Shown: one piece after another, positions 27,338-36,321 of the stretch | Position numbering within the stretch: the stretch's first letter is position 1 | Layout of the letters: each line of letters begins with the position of its first letter | Assembly (NCBI GenBank): GCA_008125075.1 | Contig: VLTH01000002.1 | Coordinates: forward strand, 2,380,452 to 2,444,451 | Source of the DNA: Acetivibrio alkalicellulosi | GTDB taxonomy: Bacteria; Bacillota; Clostridia; Acetivibrionales; Acetivibrionaceae | Reading direction: 5' to 3' | DNA: 64,000 bases | The notes under the pieces: model-generated | What the model saw: only the letters and a program-made list of their open reading frames with translations | What the model was told of the DNA's origin: nothing | The model's database searches: none | Made by a program: the position numbers and the translations under genes

Positions 27338-28402
27338 TCATCTTACTCTGATGCGATTATATACTTTATCATTTATCACTACTTCTGCATTCATAACCAA
27401 ATTATGAATATAATCACTATAACCTTGTTCTAATAATTCATTTTTAAGAATTTCTCTTGCATCTTCATAAGAAAGATAGTCACCTGATTTTCTGGCAATT
27501 GACTTAATGACAACATAATCCCCTTTTCTTTCAATTATATCACTAATTTGACCTTCTTTTAATTTATTAGCTTCATATAGCAAATCACTATAAGGTGTAT
27601 CAAATTTATTGTCCACAGGAATAATATTCTCTATTACTTTTTTGTCTGAGTTGTATGTTTTGGACAATAGCTCAAAACACTCTCCTTGATTAACTCTATT
27701 TATAACTTCATAAATTTTATACTTTGCATCAGTTTTTTTAATTTCACTTATTACCCTTCTATTATCAGTAAATGGTATAGATATAATCTGTACTATAATT
27801 TGCTTAGGCAACATAAATCTAGTTTCCCTACTAAACCTATAAGTATCCTTAAGTATTTCTTCGGATATCCTTAATTCACTCTCTTTTAAATTTTCCTTTA
27901 ATTCATTTATAATATTTTGTATACTATAATTATAGTACTCAACTTCTCCATATATATCAGGTCCGTAAATAACCTTATTCTCTTTTAAAGCTTCTTTTCT
28001 ACTGCTATTTATTTCATTCAATTCTTTAATAAAATCCTTGTAATCAGAACTTTTTAAGATGCCTTTATCTTGAGCAAGTAATTGTTGAATTTTTATTTTA
28101 ACTATTTCTTCCATGACCTTATCTTTAGTTATCTCATTGTACTTATTATCAAATCTATTTTTATCATTAATATTATCACTACTTATGTCTATACTCATAC
28201 TTCTCAATGTAGCTTTAAATTCTTTTACATAAACAGGCTGACCATTAACAATAGCAATTTGTGTAAAATCTGTATCAAAAAAACCTCTTTGATATGATAA
28301 TAAAATCATCAATAAAACTAATATCAAAAAAATACTAATAATAGCTATGTGATAACCCTTTTTAAAATATTTTTTATTAATATTCATACCACTTGGTATC
28401 AT
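27338..28402 (-). CDS. Membrane-anchored PpiC/SurA-type peptidyl-prolyl isomerase
   Basis: About 354 residues. A single N-terminal membrane segment (AIISIFLILVLLMILLSYQR) is followed by a SurA_N-like region starting IAIVNGQPVYVKEFK, a helical linker, and a parvulin-type domain (QIISIPFTDN ... AYEVINRVNQGECFELLSKTYNS-like region through GQISDIIERKGDYVVIKSI). It lacks a lipobox Cys, so it is anchored by its signal segment rather than as a PrsA lipoprotein. Role: folding of secreted proteins. The start is uncertain; 28402 has AAGGAAAGTGG upstream, and a TTG at 28423 is also open. Confidence 0.8.
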   Translation of the reverse strand: MIPSGMNINKKYFKKGYHIAIISIFLILVLLMILLSYQRGFFDTDFTQIAIVNGQPVYVKEFKATLRSMSIDISSDNINDKNRFDNKYNEITKDKVMEEIVKIKIQQLLAQDKGILKSSDYKDFIKELNEINSSRKEALKENKVIYGPDIYGEVEYYNYSIQNIINELKENLKESELRISEEILKDTYRFSRETRFMLPKQIIVQIISIPFTDNRRVISEIKKTDAKYKIYEVINRVNQGECFELLSKTYNSDKKVIENIIPVDNKFDTPYSDLLYEANKLKEGQISDIIERKGDYVVIKSIARKSGDYLSYEDAREILKNELLEQGYSDYIHNLVMNAEVVINDKVYNRIRVR

Positions 28403-28423
28403 CAGCAAACCACTTTCCTTCAA

Positions 28424-28720
28424 ATAATATTGAGATGTAAAATCAAAGTATTTTTCCTAAGGTTATAAGCTAACCTTGATTTTGTTCTCATACCACTTGT
28501 TACTCTCCATAAAACAACTACATACTTAGTAGACCTTAACTTTTTTCATCTTTTAGTGGGCTTTGTATTCATGAATGTCTAGCATTAAAATTAAATTATT
28601 TCATAGATATATGCTAAATTATATTATATCGCCTACAGGCCTTCAAGAGTTATATTTTTCCATGAACACACACTAGTTTGCACATTAAGTACTGTACGTT
28701 TATTCATACTATATGAATTT
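28424..28720. other. Intergenic region with a family B remnant
   Basis: It contains GTATTCATGAATGTCTAGC near 28568, matching the right arm of family B. No gene is seen in it. Confidence 0.4.
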
Positions 28721-30358
28721 TTAATTATGGAAGTTTTTTTTATATTCGGCAGGACTTTGCCCAGTATATTTTCTAAAAAGCCTACTAAAATAACTCGCTT
28801 CTCTATAGCCTAGCATCTCACAAACTTCATATGTTTTATAACTACCTTCTTTAATTAACATTTTAGCCCATTCCATTTTAATTTTTGTAACGTACTCAAG
28901 AAAATTGTATCCAGTTTCTTGTTTAAATAAGGAGCAAAAATAATTTTTACTTATGCTTAAATGTTCTGAAATAGACATTAGTGTAATCTCTTGCTCAATA
29001 TGACTTAATACATATTCACAGGCTTTTTTAATCAAGTTATTACTTTGAGCAGGCTTATATTCCTTAATAACATTTAGAACACTAGTAACAAACTTAATAA
29101 AATACTCCTTTATTTCCTGTACAGAACTGAATTCAGAAATGTTAATGTTATCAAAAACGCTAAAATCATATAATTTGTTTATAAAACCATAATGTATATC
29201 AATAAAATGTGATATGTTAAATATCAATTGACTTGCTGCAAAAGCAATTCTTTTAAGATTATCCTGAGTTCCAGCAGCAATATCATCAAATATGTTTTCT
29301 GCAAGCTTAATTGCTTTATCATCTCCAGTCATTATTTGCTCTGCTAAAAGCTTTTCCCTTTCAACAGGATAAAGAAGACTTTGCCTGCTATTTTTATCAA
29401 ACTGACTTATGCTAATAACCCTGTTTCCACCTAAAACATATTTGTGTCGTAAAGCTGATTTTGCACCCATGTAACTTAAACTAATGTCACTTAAACTCAA
29501 AAAAACATTTCCAATTCCTATTGTAACCCTTACATTAAAACTCTGTTTTATTTCATTTAGTACCTTTTCAAAAAAGTCAACAGAAACTTCTTCAAACTCT
29601 TTTTTTTCCATTGTATTAATGGGCTGTAAAATTACACTTATGACTCCTATGTCCATATCTATATTGTTACAGCTCAATACATTATATTCATTTAAGACAC
29701 AAGATATTATTAATCTAATCTTTTTAATTAATTCCTCAAATTTACCACTTTTTATCCATTCTTTCGAAGCATCGTCAAAGTTTCCTATTTCAATAATACC
29801 TACCAAAACCATATTTTTTGAAAGGTTAATATTATATTCATCAATAATGCCATGTAACTCATAATATACAACATCTTTACCCCTTAGGAGGTCGTACAGT
29901 ACTTTTTCTCTTGATATTGCAAAATTAAGTTCCAACTTTTCCTTAAGTTTTTGACTTTTTTCTTGTTCAATATTCATTTTCAACAAACTATCATGAGCTT
30001 TTATTAGTACCTCAACTAAAAGTTTTTTTTCTATGGGCTTTTTAACATAATCATATGCTCCAAGCAGTAACCCCTGTTTAGCATACGGAAAATCCTCACT
30101 ATTGCTTAAATATATAACAATAGAAGTCTTTCCGTATTCTTTTATGGTATTTAACAACTCTATTCCATCCATCTTTGGCATACAAATCTCTGAAATCACA
30201 ACATCTATTTTATATTGGTTAAACTTTTGCAAAGCATCAATACCATTACTGGCAATACAAACAAGTTCAAAACCATACTTTTCCCATTCAACCTGATTTT
30301 TTAACCACTCGCATGTAATCAGGTCATTCTCAACAAGCATAATGCCAAACAAAATCAT
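28721..30358 (-). CDS. YesN-like response regulator (receiver plus AraC-type DNA-binding domain)
   Basis: The product is 545 residues from the ATG at 30358 behind AAAGGAGGAC. The receiver domain (about 5-120) has the acidic pocket LVEND, the region around VVISEICMPKMDG where the usual phospho-Asp is replaced by Glu (ISEI), and YDYVKKPI. A long middle region follows, then two AraC helix-turn-helix motifs (ISKNYFCSLFKQETGYNFLEY and YREASYFSRLFRKYTGQSP). It has no adjacent histidine kinase in the window, so it is an orphan regulator. The Glu in place of Asp may mean constitutive activity. Target unknown; sugar-uptake genes are typical for the family. Confidence 0.9.
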   Translation of the reverse strand: MILFGIMLVENDLITCEWLKNQVEWEKYGFELVCIASNGIDALQKFNQYKIDVVISEICMPKMDGIELLNTIKEYGKTSIVIYLSNSEDFPYAKQGLLLGAYDYVKKPIEKKLLVEVLIKAHDSLLKMNIEQEKSQKLKEKLELNFAISREKVLYDLLRGKDVVYYELHGIIDEYNINLSKNMVLVGIIEIGNFDDASKEWIKSGKFEELIKKIRLIISCVLNEYNVLSCNNIDMDIGVISVILQPINTMEKKEFEEVSVDFFEKVLNEIKQSFNVRVTIGIGNVFLSLSDISLSYMGAKSALRHKYVLGGNRVISISQFDKNSRQSLLYPVEREKLLAEQIMTGDDKAIKLAENIFDDIAAGTQDNLKRIAFAASQLIFNISHFIDIHYGFINKLYDFSVFDNINISEFSSVQEIKEYFIKFVTSVLNVIKEYKPAQSNNLIKKACEYVLSHIEQEITLMSISEHLSISKNYFCSLFKQETGYNFLEYVTKIKMEWAKMLIKEGSYKTYEVCEMLGYREASYFSRLFRKYTGQSPAEYKKNFHN

Positions 30359-30637
30359 GTCCTCCTTTGTTACTACGATAAAGACAAATAAAATCAATTA
30401 TGTTTACACTTAAAAAAACACTCTCTACGTAGAAAAAACTCTTGCTTAAGATTGAATTAATGATACCCCCAATTTGGCTTTAAACTAACATAATGCTTTC
30501 TAAAACATTTAGCTTATATGTTTTAAAAATCATCTTCAGAATACATATATGTTAATATTAATACTATATTAATTTGTTGTCAAATAATTTTGGTTTACAG
30601 GGGTGCATGTATACATTTGTATACCAATTAGCCTTGC
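30359..30637. other. Intergenic region upstream of the YesN-like gene
   Basis: AT-rich. A short GTATAC/GTATAC hairpin lies at about 30608-30623, near the terminator. I see no gene or recognisable RNA element. Confidence 0.4.
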
Positions 30638-30679
30638 AAAAATAAAAAAAGAGGAATTACATCCTCTTTTTTTATTTTT
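30638..30679 (-). terminator. Terminator after the carbohydrate-binding protein gene
   Basis: A perfect stem of AAAAATAAAAAAAGAGGA with its complement around ATTACA. The GC core is GAGGA/TCCTC and the A/T runs flank it. It may act in both directions. Confidence 0.85.
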
Positions 30680-30706
30680 AAAATAATTAATACAAAATTT
30701 AATTTA

Positions 30707-31153
30707 CTAATTGTCACTTTTCTTTGTAGCAGTCTTTCTTGTTGTTGATGTCTTTTTAGTTGTTGTTTTTTCTGCTGAACTCTTACTTGCTGTTGCCTTC
30801 TTTTCTGTTTCTGCAGTAGTCTTTTGAGTTTTTGCTGCTTTTTTTGATATTTTGAAAGAATAATTGCTATGGGAGTTGTTGTCCCAATTGTCTCCATTAT
30901 CTTTAAAAGCAACATTAAGGTTGTCAGCATGGTTAACTTTAATTCTAGCTTCAAAAACATCTTTATTTCTTTCCATCGGGATAAATTCTTTTTCTTCCCA
31001 TTCATCTCCATATCCAATATGTGCATATACTACTTCAGCTCCACTTTGAGCCAACAAACCACTATATGACAAAGTAACTTCGTCACCAACACATATTGAA
31101 GATTTTGACACCTCAACACCATTATCTGCATACAACTGTTTTGCTCTAGGCAT
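30707..31153 (-). CDS. Cytosolic CBM25/53-like carbohydrate-binding protein with histone-H1-like tail
   Basis: A 148-residue protein starting MPRAKQLYADNGVEV behind AAGAGGTG. Residues 10-100 resemble a starch-binding CBM25/CBM53 beta-sandwich (VTLSYSGLLAQSGAEVVYAH, GYGDEWEE, NHADNLNVAFKDNGDNWDNNS). From about residue 103 the tail is built of Lys, Ala, Thr and Ser (KKAAKTQKTTAETEKKATAS...) and resembles histone H1-like or ribosome-associated tails. It has no signal peptide, so it is probably intracellular and could tether glycogen to nucleic acid or to another acidic surface. That function is inference. A strong terminator follows. Confidence 0.8.
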   Translation of the reverse strand: MPRAKQLYADNGVEVSKSSICVGDEVTLSYSGLLAQSGAEVVYAHIGYGDEWEEKEFIPMERNKDVFEARIKVNHADNLNVAFKDNGDNWDNNSHSNYSFKISKKAAKTQKTTAETEKKATASKSSAEKTTTKKTSTTRKTATKKSDN

Positions 31154-32042
31154 AACTTTTCACCTCTTTAATTTGTTTTTGTAATTAAAAGTTGCTCCTT
31201 TTTACCTATTTATAAGTCTACAAAGTATGTGTTATTTAAATGCCAAACATATTTTTACATTTCACAGTAAACACTGTAAAATAGTCATTAACAAATACTT
31301 TCTATAAATTGCTTTTTCAAAAAATGTTTTTTATGGTTAACATTTTCATCTAACAATTGTAACAATATCTTTCAAACTTATTAATCGGACTTTATTTCAA
31401 AAAAGTTAATAAAAAGTTGACTTATTTTAAAAATTTTATTGAATATAGCATAGCACCTTCTTAATGAAGCTTTATTTTCCCAAAATTTAAATCTCACATT
31501 TATAAAAAGATACATTACTATTGTCTCTTTCAGCAACTGCTCTTCACCTAATTCCTATACTTTATATTTCATAAGATGGAGTACATGTTAATATATTTAA
31601 TCTAAATCTCCATCTAGAGTCCTAAGATCAGGTTTAGAACCAGCGAGTTTACTATTTAAAACTCCTGCTGCGATATGCTTTTATGGAATTATCAAGGTTT
31701 TATAAATTATTTTATATCACAATATAATAGTTAATTTTTAACCTTGAAACTATTGTATTAAAAAATTTTCTATTAGTCAACCAATTAAAGCTAAAAAACT
31801 TAAAGCTTTTTAATTTGGGAATATTTTTTAATTATTGCCAATGAGACTTTCATCTGCATTACCATAAACTCATTAATTAAAAATACTCCTTATAAATTTT
31901 AATATGTGTATATTTCCTAAATTTAATTCATTTTTTTATATCAACGAAAGCAATAGTAACAAACCTGACGTTCAGCAAGCATAATCTTGCTATCATAGTT
32001 TCACAATGACTGGAAATAAATTATTGTCTTCTTCTTTTATCC
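31154..32042. other. Long intergenic region with a possible gene-end remnant
   Basis: Nearly 900 bp of AT-rich sequence. On the minus strand at about 31604-31680 there is a short frame reading HIAAGVLNSKLAGSKPDLR and ending TLDGDLD before TAA. Its composition is protein-like, but it has an upstream stop and no start. I cannot assign it. No other feature is visible. Confidence 0.3.
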
Positions 32043-33212
32043 TCATTTTAATATCAGTTTTTCTAATGTGGGTTCTATGCTTAGCAAATTTTTCAATTCT
32101 TTATATTCTTCAAGTTTTTCAACATTTAGCTCACTATTTTTAATTGCTTTTATCATTAGATTCTTTGGTGTATCAATTGGAGATACATATTCTACAACAG
32201 AAGTTTTATAGCCTGCAACTTCTAACAACAGTGATCTTACACCGTCTGTAATTACATCTGCAATACGGGTTTTTAAAACCCCATGCTTTATAATACTATT
32301 AAGAGGTTTAAAAGAGTACTGACTTAAAATTTCCTGCTGACAACAAGGAACCACAGCTAACCCCTCTACTTTGTTTTTTACAGCTAAAGCAATAGCTTCA
32401 TCAGTTGCAGTATTACAAGCATGTAAACTTATAACAAAATGTATTTTTCTTTTAGGATGGTAATTCTTAATATCTGTGGACTGAAATTCCATGTTTTTGT
32501 ACCCTAAATTTTGAGCTGTATTTTTCGATGCTTCAATGACTGTCTCAGAATAATCGAGTCCTATAAAGTGGCAAGGTTTTTTTAGCACTTCACGTATGTA
32601 ATAATTCAATACAAATAACAAATATGATTTACCACAACCGCAATCTAATACTGTTATTGAATCGTGTTTTTCACAAAGCTCCTTTAGCATGCTATCTATA
32701 AGTTCAATAAAATGATCTATTTGATTATATTTTCTAATCATATCATTTTTTATCTTTCCACTAGAACTCAAAATACCTATTTCTTTTAGCAGTTGGTTGG
32801 CTTTACCGACTTTAATGTAATAATCTCTATTTGAAAAACTGTGAGTTTCACTATGAGATTTTTGAACCTCTCTCACCTGTTCTTCATAATCTTTAGATTT
32901 CATTTTAACATTTTTGTGATCGGCTTCTATATAAATCGAAGATCCTCTTTCTTCATATGTAAGAATTAAGCTCTCGTAATTTTGTGCATACCTATTAATT
33001 TCCTTTGTGAATTCTCCTACTTGAAATGTGTAAATATTGGTATTAAAATTTATCTTCAGCATATTTTTATCAACCACAATAATGCCAGCATACTCTTTTG
33101 TACCAGATTTAAATACAAAGGTTATCTTTTTAAAATACTCTATATTTTCATTAAGCCTTTGTTCTAATCCCGATAAGAACAAAGATAGCTTACTTAAAAT
33201 TTGTTTATTCAT
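32043..33212 (-). CDS. SAM-dependent methyltransferase, Methyltransf_32 (TRM13/RRNAD-like) family
   Basis: A 389-residue protein. After an N-terminal region of about 190 residues, the SAM fold shows LDCGCGKSYLLFVLNYY (motif I), FIGLDYSETVIEAS (motif II), then FVISLHACNTATDEAIALAV and AVVPCCQQE. The LHAC...TDxAI and VPCCxx motifs are characteristic of the Methyltransf_32 group. The substrate is unknown; related eukaryotic proteins modify RNA. It lies near two rRNA-modification genes on the same strand, which favours an RNA target by context only. Confidence 0.8.
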   Translation of the reverse strand: MNKQILSKLSLFLSGLEQRLNENIEYFKKITFVFKSGTKEYAGIIVVDKNMLKINFNTNIYTFQVGEFTKEINRYAQNYESLILTYEERGSSIYIEADHKNVKMKSKDYEEQVREVQKSHSETHSFSNRDYYIKVGKANQLLKEIGILSSSGKIKNDMIRKYNQIDHFIELIDSMLKELCEKHDSITVLDCGCGKSYLLFVLNYYIREVLKKPCHFIGLDYSETVIEASKNTAQNLGYKNMEFQSTDIKNYHPKRKIHFVISLHACNTATDEAIALAVKNKVEGLAVVPCCQQEILSQYSFKPLNSIIKHGVLKTRIADVITDGVRSLLLEVAGYKTSVVEYVSPIDTPKNLMIKAIKNSELNVEKLEEYKELKNLLSIEPTLEKLILK

Positions 33213-33336
33213 TGTCTAAAACCTCATTTACTTCTTAATTTTACATATGTTAATAAAATACTGACCATCATAATATAAAAATTACTTATTAATGTGTGGC
33301 TTCTTAAGCTAGCAATCAAATAGAACTCACATTTAT

Positions 33337-34065
33337 TTAAATAGTTCTATCTCTTAGCAAAACTATTTCTTCATCTGAAAGTTCTCTACACTCACCCTCA
33401 CTTAGCGTATCATCTAGAATTAAGTTTCCCATTTTAATTCTTTTTAAATACTTAACTTTTTTATCTATTGCTTCAAACATTCTTTTTATTTGGTGAAACT
33501 TACCTTCATGAATTATAACTTCTACTTCAGATATATCACCAGTCTTTATTATCTTAAGTTCTGATGGAAGAGTATTGTATCCATCATCTAGTATAACACC
33601 TTTCTTAAATAAACCAATATGTTCTTCATTTATATTTCCACTAACAACAGCATAGTACTTTTTGGGCACATGTTTTTTAGGAGATAGTAATTCATGAGCA
33701 AGTTGTCCGTCATTTGTCATAATTAAAAGTCCAACAGTATCTATATCAAGTCTTCCCACAGGAAAAAGGTTAAAGCACTTATAACAGTCGGGTAAAATAT
33801 CTACAACTGTAGCATGTTTTTTGTCATCTGTTGAAGAAATAACTCCTTGGGGCTTATTCATCATAAGATAAATATATTTGCGGTATTTAAATATTTCACC
33901 TGCAACTTCTATCATGCTTCTTTCAGGATCAACATGCATACCACTATCTTTAACAATATTCCCATTTACTTTTAAAGCACCATTTTTAATTAGTTGCTTG
34001 ATTTCTTTTCTAGTTCCAAAGCCAGAGTTTGAAAGTAATTTATCTATTCTTTGAGTGTCTCTCAA
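33337..34065 (-). CDS. rsuA: 16S rRNA pseudouridine synthase (RsuA-type)
   Basis: A 242-residue protein with a TTG start behind GCAGGTGAG. The N-terminal S4 RNA-binding domain (RIDKLLSNSGFGTRKEIKQLIKNGALKVNG) is followed by the catalytic domain, with the catalytic Asp in PVGRLDIDTVGLLIMTNDG and the KFHQIKRMFEAI motif. RsuA makes pseudouridine at 16S position 516; assignment to RsuA rather than RluB/E/F is by length and is the less certain part. It is 21 bp downstream of an rRNA methyltransferase gene. Confidence 0.88.
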   Translation of the reverse strand: MRDTQRIDKLLSNSGFGTRKEIKQLIKNGALKVNGNIVKDSGMHVDPERSMIEVAGEIFKYRKYIYLMMNKPQGVISSTDDKKHATVVDILPDCYKCFNLFPVGRLDIDTVGLLIMTNDGQLAHELLSPKKHVPKKYYAVVSGNINEEHIGLFKKGVILDDGYNTLPSELKIIKTGDISEVEVIIHEGKFHQIKRMFEAIDKKVKYLKRIKMGNLILDDTLSEGECRELSDEEIVLLRDRTI

Positions 34066-34086
34066 AATCTCACCTGCCTTTTTAAT

Positions 34087-35451
34087 TTATACCATTTTTC
34101 TCCATCCCTTTGGATAGAGATTCTTTAACATGTGATCATTTTGTTTGGCCCATCCTAAAGTATATCCGTCTACCAAAACCCCTGTATAACCCTTAGTTCC
34201 TTCAGTTATTAGAGTTTCACCTTTAAGATACTTTATAACTTCACCTGATTTTGAGTCAAAATCAACAGTAATCTTTAAATCTTCTTTTTTTAGTGGAATA
34301 ATAAATGAGTGCTTTGGCTCAAATCTTCCCCGTGCAAATTCCCCAAGATACCAACCAAACTTTGATATTTTTATACCGGATAAATCTGGCGATTTTACAG
34401 GTAAATAGTAAAGGTGACTTCCCTGTATACTAAAATAACCTTCGATACTCCTGTTTAAGTTTTCCTCTTGAAATATATAAAATGGTTCTAGTTCTTTACT
34501 ATTACTTTGAGTAGTTTTATTATCAAGTATACTTTCAACATGTCCTTTTTTTCTAATAAGTGCAGTAAAATGTCCCTCTCCATTTAATTTATGGGGCCAA
34601 AGCCTTACGCTTTTTACAAGTTCTTTATTGCCATCAGCCCAGTCAGGTCTGCCACTATCAATTCCTCCAGTTTTAACTATGTCCATCAGTTCATATTCCT
34701 TGAAACGATCTAAAAAATAGCCTATCATCATTTCATTTTCCTCAGGAGAAAAAGTACAGGTTGAATATATTAACATGCCACCAGGCTTTAACATTTCATG
34801 GGCATTTTCAAGGATATCTCTTTGCATATTACAGCACAATTCTGATTTGAACTTGTCCCAGCTCTTAGCTGCATTTTCATCTTTCCTGAACATTCCTTCA
34901 CCTGAGCAAGGTGCATCTACAAGTATTTTGTCAAAGAAATTTTTAAATTTAGATACAAGCTTTTCTGGCTTTTCATTTGTGACTATAGCATTTGTTACTC
35001 CACACAACTCTATATTTTTGATTAGAGCTTTTACTCTGTCAGCACTAATATCATTTGCAATAAGCAGGCCCTTCCCCTTCATCCCCGCTGCCATTTGCAC
35101 TGTCTTCCCTCCTGGGGCAGCACATAAATCTAATACATACTCACCTGGTCTTGCATCGGCAACTGCTCCTGGTAACATAGCACTTGGTTCCTGAATATAA
35201 TATAATCCTGCATGATAATAGGGATGCTTTCCAGGACTTTCTTCTCCTAAGTAATAAAATCCATCATTTGTCCAGGGTATTGGCTTAAGTTTAAAAGGAG
35301 ATGTCTTCAAAAACTCCTCAACACTTATTTTTAGTGTATTTACCCTTAGACCATAATGCCTGGGCATTTCATATGACTTTACAAAATTATCAAATTCCTC
35401 TTTTCCGAGCAATTTTTTCATTTTTTCTAAAAACTCAAATGGAACTTTCAT
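34087..35451 (-). CDS. RsmF/RsmB-type rRNA cytosine-C5 methyltransferase
   Basis: A 454-residue NOL1/NOP2/Sun protein. The SAM domain has LDLCAAPGGKTVQMAA, the cysteine motifs VDAPCSGEGMFRKD and YSTCTFSPEENE, and the early PSAMLPGAVAD element. A C-terminal region (about 330-454) resembles the RsmF PUA-like extension. It methylates C5 of cytosine in rRNA, with one Cys as nucleophile and one for release. The precise site is not readable from sequence. Confidence 0.92.
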   Translation of the reverse strand: MKVPFEFLEKMKKLLGKEEFDNFVKSYEMPRHYGLRVNTLKISVEEFLKTSPFKLKPIPWTNDGFYYLGEESPGKHPYYHAGLYYIQEPSAMLPGAVADARPGEYVLDLCAAPGGKTVQMAAGMKGKGLLIANDISADRVKALIKNIELCGVTNAIVTNEKPEKLVSKFKNFFDKILVDAPCSGEGMFRKDENAAKSWDKFKSELCCNMQRDILENAHEMLKPGGMLIYSTCTFSPEENEMMIGYFLDRFKEYELMDIVKTGGIDSGRPDWADGNKELVKSVRLWPHKLNGEGHFTALIRKKGHVESILDNKTTQSNSKELEPFYIFQEENLNRSIEGYFSIQGSHLYYLPVKSPDLSGIKISKFGWYLGEFARGRFEPKHSFIIPLKKEDLKITVDFDSKSGEVIKYLKGETLITEGTKGYTGVLVDGYTLGWAKQNDHMLKNLYPKGWRKMV

Positions 35452-35465
35452 ATTTCAACTCCACT

Positions 35466-35510
35466 ATTTATTATAAAAAGTTTGATTTAATCAAACTTTT
35501 TATAATAAAT
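35466..35510 (-). terminator. Long perfect hairpin between gntR and the rRNA methyltransferase gene
   Basis: Arms of 22 bp are exact (ATTTATTATAAAAAGTTTGA paired with TCAAACTTTTTATAATAAAT) with a minimal loop at 35488. It lies between the gntR terminator and the next gene and could stop or slow transcription. It is AT-rich. Confidence 0.65.
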
Positions 35511-35538
35511 TTATATTTTCTAACTTCTATAAACTTAA

Positions 35539-35568
35539 TTTCAGATGGAGGCAAAACTCCATCTGAAA
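35539..35568 (-). terminator. Terminator of the citrate-arm operon
   Basis: A perfect 12-bp stem TTTCAGATGGAG/CTCCATCTGAAA with loop GCAAAA, downstream of the GntR gene. On the minus strand it is followed by a short T-rich stretch. Confidence 0.75.
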
Positions 35569-35604
35569 GTTATATTTAACTTTTTAAAGAGTAATTTCAC
35601 TAAA

Positions 35605-36273
35605 CTATACTTTATTATGGCTATATGCACTAGCAGCATTTCTTATATGTTCTATAGCCAACTCTTCTGCCATTTTGGCATCCTTATTAATTATAGCATC
35701 TAGTATTGCCCGATGCTCTTTTAATGCTTCTCGTGCTCTTATAGGTGATTTAAAAGACCCAATTCTGGCTCTATGAACATAATGATGAAAGGTCTTTAAT
35801 AAATGCATAAGAGGGTCACTTTTACTTGCCTTAAACAATATTTCATGAAATTTTGAATCAAATTTCATAAGGTGCTCTGGATCATTTTTTATAGTGTAAA
35901 ACTCTTCAAAGTCCACAGCCTCTTTAAGCTCGTCTAACTCTTCAGAAGTTATGTTATCTGCTGCCCATCTCGCTGCAAGTCCCTCTATCATCATTCTTAT
36001 TGTATATATTTCCTTAATATCTTTAGCGGTTATCTCTTTAACAACTGCACCTTTATTTGGAACAGACTTAACAAGCCCTTCTAACTCAAGCTGCATTATG
36101 GCTTCGCGAATAGGTGTTCTACTAACACCTAAATCCTCAGATAACTTTTTTTCTGTAAGACTTTCTCCTGGCTTATATACTCCATTTAAAATATCATTTT
36201 GAATTCTATAAAAAACTTTACCTCTAAGTGAGTATATATAGTTTTCGCTTTCATCTCGCTCAATTTTTGCCAT
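35605..36273 (-). CDS. GntR-family regulator (FadR/FCD subgroup) of the citrate-arm operon
   Basis: A 222-residue protein with an AAGGGGGGAG ribosome site. The N-terminal winged helix shows GESLTEKKLSEDLGVSRTPIREAI. The all-helical FCD effector domain contains the metal/ligand-binding pattern (RMMIEGLAARWAA, FHEILFKAS, HRAIL, AIEHIRNA). It is the last gene after Re-citrate synthase and aconitase on the same strand. A palindrome upstream of the operon (39789) contains TTGTATACAA, which fits a GT-N-N-AC GntR half-site arrangement, so autoregulation is likely. The effector may be a TCA-cycle acid; that is inference. Confidence 0.9.
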   Translation of the reverse strand: MAKIERDESENYIYSLRGKVFYRIQNDILNGVYKPGESLTEKKLSEDLGVSRTPIREAIMQLELEGLVKSVPNKGAVVKEITAKDIKEIYTIRMMIEGLAARWAADNITSEELDELKEAVDFEEFYTIKNDPEHLMKFDSKFHEILFKASKSDPLMHLLKTFHHYVHRARIGSFKSPIRAREALKEHRAILDAIINKDAKMAEELAIEHIRNAASAYSHNKV

Positions 36274-36321
36274 TGTTGCTCTCCCCCCTTACAGAGCACT
36301 TCTTTTACATAATAAAACTTA

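Noticed and set aside
30628..31026. 132-codon Lys/Gln-rich frame on the minus strand
   Set aside because: It overlaps the carbohydrate-binding protein gene in another frame. Its KKQQ-rich sequence comes from reading the Lys/Thr/Ala tail out of frame, and it has no ribosome site.
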